DNA of 51,317 bases from Patescibacteria group bacterium (lineage in GTDB: Bacteria; Patescibacteriota; Microgenomatia; JAMCZE01), in assembly GCA_023485845.1 (NCBI GenBank), contig JAMCZE010000005.1:1-51317 (forward strand). The letters are read 5' to 3'. This document shows positions 13,201 through 21,816 of the stretch, piece after piece. Each line of letters opens with the position of its first letter. The first letter of the stretch is position 1. The translations under genes and the position numbers were made by a program. Under the pieces are notes generated by a model. The model saw nothing but the letters and a program-made list of their open reading frames with translations. It was not told where the DNA came from and searched no databases.

Positions 13201-14885
13201 GAAAGTTGGGCGTAAAGGCGCCGAATGCCGGCGGCCACCGCTTCTTCTTTAATAATCTTAAACCTTCCTAGAACTTTTGTGTGTTCCACATGCGGCCCGC
13301 CGCAGATTTCCCGACTGACATTGCCAAAACTGTAGACGGTGACTTTTTCCGGGTACCTCTCTTTAAAAAAAGCCATGGCCCTGGAGGAAATTGCTTCCTG
13401 ATAGGTCATCGTCTCCTTCTTTTGAGGAAGATCCTTGTCAATCCAATCGTTAACTAGCTTCTCGACTTTAGCGATTTCATCGGCGGTTAATTTGGCGGGG
13501 TGAGAGAAATCAAACCGCAGCCGCTCGGCGGTGAGATTTGACCCCTCCTGGCGAACATGGTCGCCCAAAACTTGCCGCAAAGCTGCCTGCAACAGGTGGG
13601 TGGCGGTGTGATATTTGGTCACCTGCTCCGAATGATCCGCCAGTCCCCCGGCAAACATCCCCGCCGCCGCCGTCCTCGAAAGCTCCTGATGGCTCCGAAG
13701 TTTTTCCTCGAACGATTTTTTACCAAAGGCTAATTTTTTTTCTTTGTATATTTCTTCGGTAATTTCAATCGGAAACCCGTATGTCTGATAGAGATCAAAA
13801 GGATCAATTTTCCCAACTAGTCCCAAGCCTTTATCCAGTGTTTTTTGGAATCGCTGAATTTCTTCGGCAATCGCTGCCAGAATTTCCTGTTGATGGGAAG
13901 AGAGCTCCGGATAAACCGGTACCATGATTTTAATAAAAGTGATGGCAATTTCGGATAACCTAACCGGATCAAAACCAAGCTGCTTGGCTTGAACGACCGA
14001 CCGGCGAATTAGTCGGCGAAGAGTGTAGCCCTGCTGCTTATTTGATGGAGTAACACCGTCAGCAGCGGCAAACACGGCCGCGCGAACATGGTCAGCAATA
14101 ATTCGGAATGGTTTTAGGTTTTCCTCATACTTTTTCCCGGAAAGCTCCCCAATTTTTTTGATGGCCGGTTGCCACAGTTCGGTTAAATAATCATCATCAA
14201 GTCCGTTTACCACGGCCAACGTTCGCTCAAGGCCCATGCCCGTGTCCACATTTTGTTGGGCTAACTTCTCAAATTTCCCATCGGCTGTCTTGTTATATTC
14301 CATAAACACGTTATTCCAGATTTCCGACAACTCGCCATTGGCCAAAACGTAGTGCATTTCCGTGTCCGGGCCGCATGGTCCGGTCTCTCCCGCCGGCCCC
14401 CACCAATTGTCCTTCTTGCCGAGAAATTTTATCCTGTCTTTGGGAATTCCTAACGACTCCCAAACCTTGGCGGAAAAATCATCTCTTGAAGCATCGGCGT
14501 CACCGGCAAAGCAAGCGACGTAGAGCCTTTTCGGGTCAAGTCTTAAGACCTTAATCAGAAATTCATAGGACCACTTAATAGCATCTTCTTTAAAGTAATC
14601 ACCCAGCGACCAGTTACCAAGCATTTCAAAAAAAGTGTGGTGAATGGCATCGCCAACTTCATTAATATCATCGGTGCGCAGGCATTTCTGGACGTCAACT
14701 AGTCTTTTGCCTTCTGGGTGCGGCTGGCCCAGCAGATAGGGAACGAGGGGATGCATTCCGGCGGTGGTGAAAAGCACTGAGGGGTCGTTTTGGGGGACCA
14801 GTGAAGATCCGGGGATCTCGACATGATTTCGCGGCGCTTGTTTCCAAAACTCCAAAAACTTTCTCCTTAGCTCCAAATGGGTCAT
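13197..14885 (-). CDS. alaS: Alanyl-tRNA synthetase, C-terminally short form
   Basis: 562 aa against about 870 normally. The class II catalytic core (FTTAGMHPLVPYLLG near 39-53, GPAGETGPCGPDTEMHY at 163-179) and tRNA-recognition region are complete. The editing domain has zinc-type ligands H426, H430, C528 and H532. The protein stops right after it (AGIRRLYAQLS); the DHHA1/C-Ala domain that aids dimerisation and tRNA elbow binding is absent. The 3' neighbour follows with a normal 4-nt overlap, so the short form is probably real. TATAAT (14893-14898) ends 7 nt before the ATG. Confidence 0.92.
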   Translation of the reverse strand: MTHLELRRKFLEFWKQAPRNHVEIPGSSLVPQNDPSVLFTTAGMHPLVPYLLGQPHPEGKRLVDVQKCLRTDDINEVGDAIHHTFFEMLGNWSLGDYFKEDAIKWSYEFLIKVLRLDPKRLYVACFAGDADASRDDFSAKVWESLGIPKDRIKFLGKKDNWWGPAGETGPCGPDTEMHYVLANGELSEIWNNVFMEYNKTADGKFEKLAQQNVDTGMGLERTLAVVNGLDDDYLTELWQPAIKKIGELSGKKYEENLKPFRIIADHVRAAVFAAADGVTPSNKQQGYTLRRLIRRSVVQAKQLGFDPVRLSEIAITFIKIMVPVYPELSSHQQEILAAIAEEIQRFQKTLDKGLGLVGKIDPFDLYQTYGFPIEITEEIYKEKKLAFGKKSFEEKLRSHQELSRTAAAGMFAGGLADHSEQVTKYHTATHLLQAALRQVLGDHVRQEGSNLTAERLRFDFSHPAKLTADEIAKVEKLVNDWIDKDLPQKKETMTYQEAISSRAMAFFKERYPEKVTVYSFGNVSREICGGPHVEHTKVLGRFKIIKEEAVAAGIRRLYAQLS

Positions 14886-14892
14886 GGGATCT

Positions 14893-14898
14893 ATTATA
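14893..14898 (-). promoter_or_regulatory. -10 box of alaS, near-leaderless
   Basis: A perfect TATAAT ends 7 nt before the alaS ATG. No convincing -35 is seen and there is no room for a Shine-Dalgarno leader. Confidence 0.6.
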
Positions 14899-14912
14899 CA
14901 ACGAAGCTGGGG

Positions 14913-15236
14913 TTAGCGGGCGTGGAGCGGGCGGCCGGATTTGAGGAAGGTGTGTTTAAGCTCCTTAACTTTCCTCCCCAGGTGGGCAACCTCTTCTTTC
15001 ATCTCTTCCGGGGCCTTTTCTTCAATCTTTTCCATCTCGGAAACCACGTCGCCATATTTTTCCTCTAGCCCTTCCAACACATCATCCACCCGGTCAAAAA
15101 GATCGGGATATTGGTCCTTAATTTTTTCCCGAACCTCCGCCCCTTTTTTGGTGCCAAACAGGAAGGTTAGTCCGGCCCCAATGGCGGCCCCAATGGCTAG
15201 CCCGGTTAAAAGCGTTCCTGAACGATCGTTATTCAT
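14913..15236 (-). CDS. YtxH-like membrane protein
   Basis: 107 aa. Residues 8-27 (LLTGLAIGAAIGAGLTFLFG) form a glycine-rich transmembrane helix, followed by TKKGAEVREKIKD and a long charged coiled coil. This is the layout of YtxH-domain proteins, of unknown function and sometimes stress-linked. ATG 15236 is preceded by AAGGAG. The gene overlaps the upstream DUF948-like gene by 8 nt. Proteins of these two families are often found together. Confidence 0.65.
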   Translation of the reverse strand: MNNDRSGTLLTGLAIGAAIGAGLTFLFGTKKGAEVREKIKDQYPDLFDRVDDVLEGLEEKYGDVVSEMEKIEEKAPEEMKEEVAHLGRKVKELKHTFLKSGRPLHAR

Positions 15237-15495
15237 GCTTTTTCTCCTTTTCCTTGGTGAGAGCCTGCATGATTTTGGTTCCCCCCCGCAGCCCAAGCAT
15301 AATGCTGGAAAGCATGCTCACTGGTTTGCTGACCGATTCGGAAATAACCCCGGTGTCATCCAGCACCTTGTTGGCCTTTTGGATGGTGGCGCGAAACTCT
15401 CTTAAAATAAGATAAACCTGGAAACCAACAATCGTCAAGAGTGAGGTTAGCACCAGGATCACCAGGGCAATGAGCAGCTGAGTTAAATCAATCAT
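15229..15495 (-). CDS. DUF948-like membrane protein
   Basis: 88 aa with one N-terminal membrane helix (about 6-28) and an amphipathic tail (REFRATIQKANKVLDDTGVI). This resembles DUF948 proteins, whose function is unknown. It lies between the RodZ-like and YtxH-like genes with close spacing, so it probably belongs to the ftsK transcript. Confidence 0.55.
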   Translation of the reverse strand: MIDLTQLLIALVILVLTSLLTIVGFQVYLILREFRATIQKANKVLDDTGVISESVSKPVSMLSSIMLGLRGGTKIMQALTKEKEKKHE

Positions 15496-15510
15496 AGAAT
15501 TAGTATAACA

Positions 15511-16140
15511 TCATTTTTCCAAACGCAAGTTGCGAGTGATGGTTGTTTGGCGATGGAATTTGTTGGCCGCCACGATGTTAAGGGTGTTGAGGCCAGGCTG
15601 AAGAGGAACGGTGACATCAAAGCTGCCGTTTTCGCTGGTGTCCACCAGTTGATTATTAATGGTTAGGGTTGCCCCGGGATCCGTTTTGCCGGTTACCTCA
15701 ATTTGCTGTTGCGACACAACAATATTATTAGCCGGAGCGCTGACCAAAAGAGCCGGGGCGCCGGCATATTTAAAATAGGCAAAAATTAGATAGGCAAAAA
15801 AAGTCAGCAGCAAGGCGGCAATGGAAAGGCCGGTGAAAAGCTGCGGGGTAAGAGCAAACCGATTCTTAATTTCCGGTTTAGCCTTAGGCAGAAGCCGGGG
15901 ATCTTCCTGGTCCATTTGGCGCCGGAAAAAAGCCAGGGTTTCCTCGGTGGACAGCCCCAAGAAGGTGGCATAGTTTTTAATAAAACCCCGGGAGAAGGTT
16001 CCGCCGGGCAGTTTGTCAAATTCATTGGCCTCCATGGCGGCAACGAACTTGGCCCGGATTTTGGTGGCCTTCTCCACTGCTTCGATAGTTAATTTTTTAT
16101 TCTCGCGCGCTTGGCGCAGGATTTCTCCGACGGTTGTCAT
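15511..16140 (-). CDS. RodZ-like HTH membrane protein
   Basis: 209 aa. An N-terminal HTH (VGEILRQARENKKLTIEAVE, then LPGGTFSRGFIKNYATFLGL; residues 4-65) is followed by one transmembrane helix (about 100-122) and an extracytoplasmic Ig-like beta domain (PANNIVVSQQQIEVTGKTDP onward). RodZ links MreB to the cell-shape machinery. No mreB is in the window. It overlaps ftsK by 4 nt, so it is translated with a division or chromosome-partition gene. Confidence 0.75.
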   Translation of the reverse strand: MTTVGEILRQARENKKLTIEAVEKATKIRAKFVAAMEANEFDKLPGGTFSRGFIKNYATFLGLSTEETLAFFRRQMDQEDPRLLPKAKPEIKNRFALTPQLFTGLSIAALLLTFFAYLIFAYFKYAGAPALLVSAPANNIVVSQQQIEVTGKTDPGATLTINNQLVDTSENGSFDVTVPLQPGLNTLNIVAANKFHRQTTITRNLRLEK

Positions 16141-18278
16141 TGTTGTTCAGGGGTTTGGCTTTGATTTTGATTGGCAAAATATTCATCGGCATTGCGCACT
16201 AAAACATCGCGCGGTTTGCTGCCTTCACCCGGGCCAACAATACCCAGCTCTTCTAGGGTGTCCAGAATCCGGGCGGCTCGGGCGTAGCCGATGGACAGTT
16301 TGCGCTGCAGCAAGGAAGCGGAGGCGCGGTCATATTGGCATACGATTCGGATCGCTTCATCAACCAGGGGATCACCGCCGCCGGCCGACGTTTGTTTGCC
16401 GCCGGGTCCGCTTTTAATAATTGTTTGCATTGTGGTGACCTCTTGAGTGTATTGCACCGGGCCGCCGCGGGCTTTAAGCCAATCCACTAATTTGTGCACT
16501 TCACCGTCGGAGACGAAGGCCCCTTGAATCCGGCTCGGTTTTGATTGATCGGGGGGAATATAAAGCATGTCCCCCTTGCCCAACAATTTTTCCGCCCCCG
16601 GGGTGTCAATAATCACCCGAGAGTCAATCATGGAGGTGACGTTAAAAGCAATCCGGCAGGGAATATTGGCTTTAATCAGCCCAGTAATGACGTCGACGCT
16701 GGGTCGTTGGGTGGAAAGGACCAAGTGAATGCCGGTGGCCCGGGCCATTTGTGCCAGCCGACATATAGCATCCTCAACTTCCACCGGGGCAAACATCATA
16801 ACGTCGGCCATTTCGTCAACAACAATGACTAAATATGGCAAGGCTTGAAAACCAGCCATTTCGTTATAGCCTTCAATGTTGCGCACACCGGCGGAAGCAA
16901 ATAATTTGTAGCGCCGCTCCATTTCGGCGATGGCCCATTTCAGCGAGGATAGGACCTTGTCCACTTCCACGATCACCGGGGTCAACAGGTGGGGGATGCC
17001 GTTATACAAAGACAATTCCACCCGTTTCGGGTCAACCAGAATTAGCTTTAGTTCTGACGGAGAATTACGGTAAAGCAATGAGGTTAAGAAAGCATTGATG
17101 CAAACCGATTTTCCGGAGCCGGTGGAGCCGGCAATCAGCACGTGGGGCATCTTGGCAATGTCGACCACTTGGGGGTTGCCGGAAACATCCAGTCCCAAGG
17201 AAACGGCCAGCTTGCTCTTGGCTTGCTGGATCCGATCCGATTCCAAAATGCTGCGCACGGTGACAAACTCCGGGGTGCGATTAGGAATTTCGATCCCCAC
17301 TAGGGCCCGGCCGGGAATCGGGGCCTCAATCCGGATTTGCCCCGGGGCGGCTAGAGCCAGGGCCAAATCATTTTGCAAAGTGGTAATTTTTGATAGCTTC
17401 GTACCCAAAGCAATTTCCAGAGCATATTGGGTGACAGCCGGTCCCTTATTCACCTCAGCCACTCGGGCAGTGATGCCGAAAGATTCCAGCGTTTTTTCAA
17501 TCACGGCGGCATTTTGTTTGATGTCTCCCCGGTCGGCCGTGCCACCGGAAGCGTCGGATAGAAGTGATAGCGGAGGATATTCCCAAACTTTGCTGTCCTG
17601 CTCCGGCGGGGTGTTTTGGATAATTTTATCATCGGTCAGCGTTCCTTCAGGGATAGGCAGGCGCGGCTGCTGGGGAGAGGGAACCTTAGGCTCCAGATTC
17701 TGGCTTGGCATTGCCGGAGCTGTCGCCGGCTTCACCTGGCTGTCCTTAACAAAAACCGGACTCGGTTTTTTAGTGAAAGAAAACAGTTTGTTAAAGAAAT
17801 CTTTAATTGCCTTGAAACTATCGGTGAAGATTTCAATTACTTCACCAATGGACAGGTTAAAAAGCACGGTGGCTCCCAAGATGGCCACTAATAAAAGAAC
17901 GAAAAAGACTACAAAACCAAGGGGAATCAGAGTGTAGATGGTGGCAAACAGCGTTTGGCCAAGATTGCCGGACTGGGAGAGACCTAAGAGAGCACAGAGA
18001 ATTAGAAAGTAGCCAATGACACTGTTAGGCTTAGCCGGCCCGATTTTGACCCGGGATAAAAGCAGAGCCAGTTGAACCAGGGTGATGGCAAAGAAGACTT
18101 TGCCCCAGCCAAAATAGAGATCAAATAACGCACTTAGTTTGGTCAAGATGGCACCTTGAGGGTAGAAAGTGGAAACCATGATCAATCCCGCGGTGGCCAG
18201 AAGACCGAGGGAGAAAATGGAATAAACCGTCTGCTTACGCAGTTTCAACCGAAATAAGCTTCTTTTGCGATAACGCAT
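16137..18278 (-). CDS. ftsK: DNA translocase FtsK/SpoIIIE
   Basis: 713 aa. Four N-terminal membrane helices (about 20-150) are followed by a Pro-rich linker, the alpha/beta motor and a C-terminal winged-helix gamma domain (about 640-700, DEAIRIVCQYDRASASLLQR). Walker A is HVLIAGSTGSGKSVCIN near residue 385 and Walker B is LVIVVDEMAD. FtsK pumps chromosome ends through the septum and activates dimer resolution. TATACT ends 9 nt before the ATG with GGAAG between them. Confidence 0.95.
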   Translation of the reverse strand: MRYRKRSLFRLKLRKQTVYSIFSLGLLATAGLIMVSTFYPQGAILTKLSALFDLYFGWGKVFFAITLVQLALLLSRVKIGPAKPNSVIGYFLILCALLGLSQSGNLGQTLFATIYTLIPLGFVVFFVLLLVAILGATVLFNLSIGEVIEIFTDSFKAIKDFFNKLFSFTKKPSPVFVKDSQVKPATAPAMPSQNLEPKVPSPQQPRLPIPEGTLTDDKIIQNTPPEQDSKVWEYPPLSLLSDASGGTADRGDIKQNAAVIEKTLESFGITARVAEVNKGPAVTQYALEIALGTKLSKITTLQNDLALALAAPGQIRIEAPIPGRALVGIEIPNRTPEFVTVRSILESDRIQQAKSKLAVSLGLDVSGNPQVVDIAKMPHVLIAGSTGSGKSVCINAFLTSLLYRNSPSELKLILVDPKRVELSLYNGIPHLLTPVIVEVDKVLSSLKWAIAEMERRYKLFASAGVRNIEGYNEMAGFQALPYLVIVVDEMADVMMFAPVEVEDAICRLAQMARATGIHLVLSTQRPSVDVITGLIKANIPCRIAFNVTSMIDSRVIIDTPGAEKLLGKGDMLYIPPDQSKPSRIQGAFVSDGEVHKLVDWLKARGGPVQYTQEVTTMQTIIKSGPGGKQTSAGGGDPLVDEAIRIVCQYDRASASLLQRKLSIGYARAARILDTLEELGIVGPGEGSKPRDVLVRNADEYFANQNQSQTPEQQ

Positions 18279-18335
18279 ACGGCTTCCAGTATAGCGCGAA
18301 GTCTAAATCTCCACAATCTAGGAGGAGATGAGAAA

Positions 18336-18743
18336 TTAATTTAGGTATCTACCTTGTTCCTTAAATTGCGCTTGGATCACATCGATTCTTTGTTGCAGGC
18401 TACGAGCGTCGCTGTCCTGGCCACGCAAGCGTAGCACCTCTGCTGCTTTCGGAAGAAATTCGGCCATAACCCTATTACTTAGGAAGCCCAAACCGTCAAT
18501 AGCACAGCGATAGCCGGGAGCAGTTGTTTCGACTATTACCTCATCCCCGGCGAGATAGCGCATCAGAGCAATTTCCATCGCTGCATGATTTGGATCAGCC
18601 AAACAATGAACAGCACTTGCTTTTAGATCTGCTGGTTTAACACCCACGTCAACATGCACAATCTCTTTTTTCTGCATCCAATCAGGAATAGCAAGAAGAT
18701 CTTCGGGCTCAAGTGGTTGTGTATCAGCATCAACAGGAAACAT
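18336..18743 (-). CDS. Hypothetical protein, 135 aa
   Basis: I do not recognise this protein. It is acidic at the N-terminus (DADTQPLEPEDLLAIPDWMQ) and ends in a helical, charged segment (LRLRGQDSDARSLQQRIDVI). It contains one hydrophobic stretch but no clear membrane helix. The ATG at 18743 has A/T-rich -10-like sequence just upstream. It is a single gene between ftsK and the REP transposase. Confidence 0.5.
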   Translation of the reverse strand: MFPVDADTQPLEPEDLLAIPDWMQKKEIVHVDVGVKPADLKASAVHCLADPNHAAMEIALMRYLAGDEVIVETTAPGYRCAIDGLGFLSNRVMAEFLPKAAEVLRLRGQDSDARSLQQRIDVIQAQFKEQGRYLN

Positions 18744-18793
18744 CGTATATTCATAATATTATGGAGGAAATTAAATTTCAAGTGGTCATCTAT

Positions 18794-18839
18794 AAGGAGA
18801 GACCCTGCGAGACCCTGCGAGCTCGCAGGGTCTCTCCTT
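18794..18839 (+). repeat. REP-like palindrome upstream of the RAYT gene
   Basis: The 18-nt arm AAGGAGAGACCCTGCGAG (18794-18811) is perfectly complementary to 18822-18839. Between them ACCCTGCGAG repeats the arm's last ten bases, so the inner part is itself a perfect palindrome (18812-18831). The arrangement is like a bacterial REP/BIME substrate. Confidence 0.8.
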
Positions 18840-18872
18840 GCGAAGGAGGAAAATTTATGCCATGATAAAACC

Positions 18873-19562
18873 GTGCCTGCCAAAAATTCCATAAAAACCT
18901 ATCGGGAAAACAGCTTTTACCACGTTTATAACCGCGGCGTCAACAAATCGGACATTTTTCTTGACGATCAAGATTATCAGGTGTTTTTATCGTATCTCAA
19001 AATTTACCTGTCCCCGAAAGATACTGAAAATTTAAAGAAAATCTGCTTGTCCACGAATTCTTCTTATCACGAAAAAGAAAAAGCTAGTAAGTTATTGTTA
19101 TTAAAAAACTATTCTGATGAGATTGACCTACTTTGCTATGCACTTATGCCGAATCATTTCCACTTTCTTGTTAAACAAAGAAGCAGCGACGGGATAAACC
19201 GTTTTCTGAGATCGCTGGCAACAAAATACTCCATGTATTTTAACAAGAAATATGTCCGCGTCGGCTCTCTTTTCCAGGGCGTTTATAAAGCGGTTTTAGT
19301 GGAAACAGAAGGACAACTTTTGCATCTTACGAGATATATTCACAAAAATCCCCGTTCTGGTTCGACCCAGCCCACATCATTGCCGGAATATCTTGGAGTG
19401 AGACGGACTCCATGGGTAAAACCAGGGGAGATCCTTAATTTTTTTAGCAAAACGAATTCGAACGATTCTTACCAGTCATTCTTAAATGAGTCGGCTGATT
19501 GGAGTTTAATTGCAGATTATATGGTTGACGTAGATTCACAGGGAGAGACCCTGCGAGGCTAA
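18873..19562 (+). CDS. REP-associated tyrosine transposase (RAYT, Y1 HUH)
   Basis: 229 aa. The HUH metal-binding motif is H95-F96-H97 in LMPNHFHFLV, and the nucleophile is probably Y119 in ATKYSMYFNKKY. The N-terminal YRENSFYHVYNRGVN is typical of the family. RAYTs cut and join REP hairpins as single-stranded DNA. Matching palindromes flank the gene (18794-18839 and 19542-19557), and the last codons (GETLRG) and stop lie in the downstream copy. I start it at GTG 18873; the longer frame upstream crosses the palindrome. The stop overlaps the RNase J gene by 4 nt. Confidence 0.85.
   Translation: MPAKNSIKTYRENSFYHVYNRGVNKSDIFLDDQDYQVFLSYLKIYLSPKDTENLKKICLSTNSSYHEKEKASKLLLLKNYSDEIDLLCYALMPNHFHFLVKQRSSDGINRFLRSLATKYSMYFNKKYVRVGSLFQGVYKAVLVETEGQLLHLTRYIHKNPRSGSTQPTSLPEYLGVRRTPWVKPGEILNFFSKTNSNDSYQSFLNESADWSLIADYMVDVDSQGETLRG
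19542..19557 (+). repeat. REP-like half-site downstream of the RAYT gene
   Basis: GGAGAGACCCTGCGAG matches 18796-18811 exactly in 16 bp, giving a direct repeat around the transposase gene. It encodes the last residues of the transposase. Confidence 0.75.
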
Positions 19563-21202
19563 GTTTCCACAATCACTGGTAAAATTAATGGGCGGCGGTG
19601 GGTTTCCTTAAACAAAAACTCGTCCAACTGGTCGGTGATGTGCCGGCGCAGGAAGCGAAAGTCAACCGCTTTGCCGGCGTGTTCTTTCAAAATTTTCTGG
19701 ACCACGCTTTTGGCTTCATTAATCAGTTCTCCGGATTCTTTCATATAGACAAATCCGCGGGAAACAATGTCCACTTCTCCAACAATTTCCCCGTTGGCCT
19801 TTTCCACCGGAACAACAACCATAACCACGCCGTCAGCCGACATTGTCCGCCGGTCCCGCAGCACCACCGTGCCCACATCGCCAACTCCCAGGCCGTCAAT
19901 TAGAACATTTTTAACTTCGGCTTTTTCGCCCCAGCGCATTTTTCCGTCTTCAAATTCCACAATTTCGCCATCTTCCGGCAGGATGATGTTGCTGTCTTTG
20001 TAGCCCATGCCCTGTGCCAGCCGGGCATATTGTTTAACGTGTTTAATTGTTCCACCGATCGGCCAGACATATTTCGGCGATGTCAGGGCGAGCATCAGCT
20101 TTAACCCGTCAGCGGCTTCATGGCCGGAAACGTGCAGGTCATCAAGGATGGCGGAGTAGAAAACATCCGCCCCGGCCTTAATCAGAGTGTTAATTAGCTC
20201 ATCAACGGCCGTCTCGCTGCCGGGAATCGGGTCCTGGGAGAAAACGACAAAATCCCCTTCAGCAATCTTGATTTTGTGTTCTCCGTTGGCAATTCTGGCC
20301 AGAGCGGAATTATCTTGGCCTTGGGAACCAGTGGCCAGGACCATAACTTTCCCTGCCGGATAACGGCTAACATCCTCAGCTTTAATAATTTTGTTTTTTG
20401 GCAAGGTGAGGTAACCCAGACGCACTGCCACCTCGGCAGATTGCTCAATGCTGCGGCCGGCAAACACAATCATCCGGTCGTGCCGTTGGGCCACATTAAC
20501 AGCCTGCTGAATGCGGCTAATATTGGATGATTGAGTGGTAATGATAAATTTTCCTGCGCATTTTTGGATCTGTGATTCAAAAGTTTGTTCAATCATGCGC
20601 TCTGAGAGGGTGTAGCCAGGTTTTTCAACCCGAAGACAGTCGGACAAGAGACAAAGAATGCCTTGGCCGCCGGCTTGGGCAATGCGCTGCACTTGGGTGG
20701 GGAAACCATCCACCGGGGTCCAGTCAAACTTAAAGTCGGAACCGTGATAGATAAGCCCCGCCGGGGTGTTAATAAGTAAATTAGCGGCGTCAGGGATGGA
20801 ATGGGTGACATGAATAAAATTAACGGTGAAATCACCAACGGAAATTGACTGACCATAGTTAACTTCCCGCCAATCAGCTTTGACCCCCGCCTCTTCCACC
20901 CGCATTTTTGAAAGGCCGATGGTTAATTTTGTGCCATAGATGGGAACCTTCGGCAAGTTTGGGAGAATATAGGGCAGGGCACCGCGATGATCTTCGTGGC
21001 CGTGGGTAAGAAAAATCGCCCGGATTTTATTCTTCTTGTTTTGTAAGTAGGCGGTGTCCGGGATAATCAGATCAATGCCGGGCATGTCCTCATCGGGGAA
21101 GGCGATGCCGCAGTCCACAATAATGATGTCGCGGTCCGTTTCGTAGACATACATGTTTTTGTTGACCGCGATTCCTCCTAAAGATAAGATTTTTAGTTTC
21201 AT
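19559..21202 (-). CDS. rnj: Ribonuclease J
   Basis: 547 aa, standard length. The metallo-beta-lactamase motif THGHEDHRGALPYI, the beta-CASP motifs and the C-terminal domain are present. RNase J has 5'-3' exonuclease and endonuclease activity and matures rRNA and degrades mRNA. It is last in a four-gene operon and overlaps the UDG gene by 4 nt. Its stop codon abuts the REP transposase. Confidence 0.93.
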   Translation of the reverse strand: MKLKILSLGGIAVNKNMYVYETDRDIIIVDCGIAFPDEDMPGIDLIIPDTAYLQNKKNKIRAIFLTHGHEDHRGALPYILPNLPKVPIYGTKLTIGLSKMRVEEAGVKADWREVNYGQSISVGDFTVNFIHVTHSIPDAANLLINTPAGLIYHGSDFKFDWTPVDGFPTQVQRIAQAGGQGILCLLSDCLRVEKPGYTLSERMIEQTFESQIQKCAGKFIITTQSSNISRIQQAVNVAQRHDRMIVFAGRSIEQSAEVAVRLGYLTLPKNKIIKAEDVSRYPAGKVMVLATGSQGQDNSALARIANGEHKIKIAEGDFVVFSQDPIPGSETAVDELINTLIKAGADVFYSAILDDLHVSGHEAADGLKLMLALTSPKYVWPIGGTIKHVKQYARLAQGMGYKDSNIILPEDGEIVEFEDGKMRWGEKAEVKNVLIDGLGVGDVGTVVLRDRRTMSADGVVMVVVPVEKANGEIVGEVDIVSRGFVYMKESGELINEAKSVVQKILKEHAGKAVDFRFLRRHITDQLDEFLFKETHRRPLILPVIVET

Positions 21203-21816
21203 ACCAGTTTTAATTGCTCTGCCTCGTTTTTTTTAGCTTCCGGTTCGGGTTCCGGTTTGGCGTCGGACATCTGCCGCAATTTTTGAAAGTCCTGTTCAAA
21301 GGCTTTCATCATCGTCCCGTCCCGCAGCGCTGCGGCCGGATGAAACATCGGAAATATAATGTGGCCGCCCACTGTTCTTGGCTGGCCGTGAATCTTACTA
21401 ATACTAACACCAATGCCCAGGAATTTATACATGGAAAATCGGCCCAGGGTGACAATGATCTTGGGATTTATTATTTCAATTTGTTTGTCCAGAAATGGCC
21501 GGAAAAATTCAATCTCCTGCGGGGTCGGGTCGCGGTTTTCCGGCGGACGAAATTTGACGATGTTGGTGATGTAAACTTCGTCTTCCCGCCAGCCGTTAAC
21601 GGCTAAGTTTTTGCGCAGCAGTTTTCCTGCCTGGCCGACAAAGGGCCGGCGCTCCTGGTTTTCGTGAAATCCCGGCGCCTCGCCAATAAACATGATCTGA
21701 GCGTCAGGGTTGCCTTCGCCAAAAACCGCATTTATCCCCGGCCCTCCCAACGGCCCGCCCCCAGAGACTTCTAACTCTTCAGCAATCTTATCTAGTAGCT
21801 TTTGCTTGTCTTCCAT
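21199..21816 (-). CDS. Family-4-type uracil-DNA glycosylase lacking Fe-S cysteines
   Basis: 205 aa. Motif A (GEAPGFHENQERRPFVGQAG, 45-64) and motif B (MFHPAAALR, near residue 155) match family-4 UDGs, which remove uracil from DNA. Canonical enzymes hold a 4Fe-4S cluster through four cysteines; the equivalent positions here are S18, G21, F89 and F105, and the protein has no cysteine at all. A charged Glu/Lys tail ends it. It overlaps the BRO-N gene by 29 nt and the RNase J gene by 4 nt. Confidence 0.85.
   Translation of the reverse strand: MEDKQKLLDKIAEELEVSGGGPLGGPGINAVFGEGNPDAQIMFIGEAPGFHENQERRPFVGQAGKLLRKNLAVNGWREDEVYITNIVKFRPPENRDPTPQEIEFFRPFLDKQIEIINPKIIVTLGRFSMYKFLGIGVSISKIHGQPRTVGGHIIFPMFHPAAALRDGTMMKAFEQDFQKLRQMSDAKPEPEPEAKKNEAEQLKLV

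Noticed and set aside
17095-17937. Plus-strand frame of 280 codons inside ftsK
   Set aside because: It is antisense to the FtsK motor, which has all its motifs.
18794-18839. CRISPR repeat
   Set aside because: Only one nested palindrome and one half-site; no regular spacer array.
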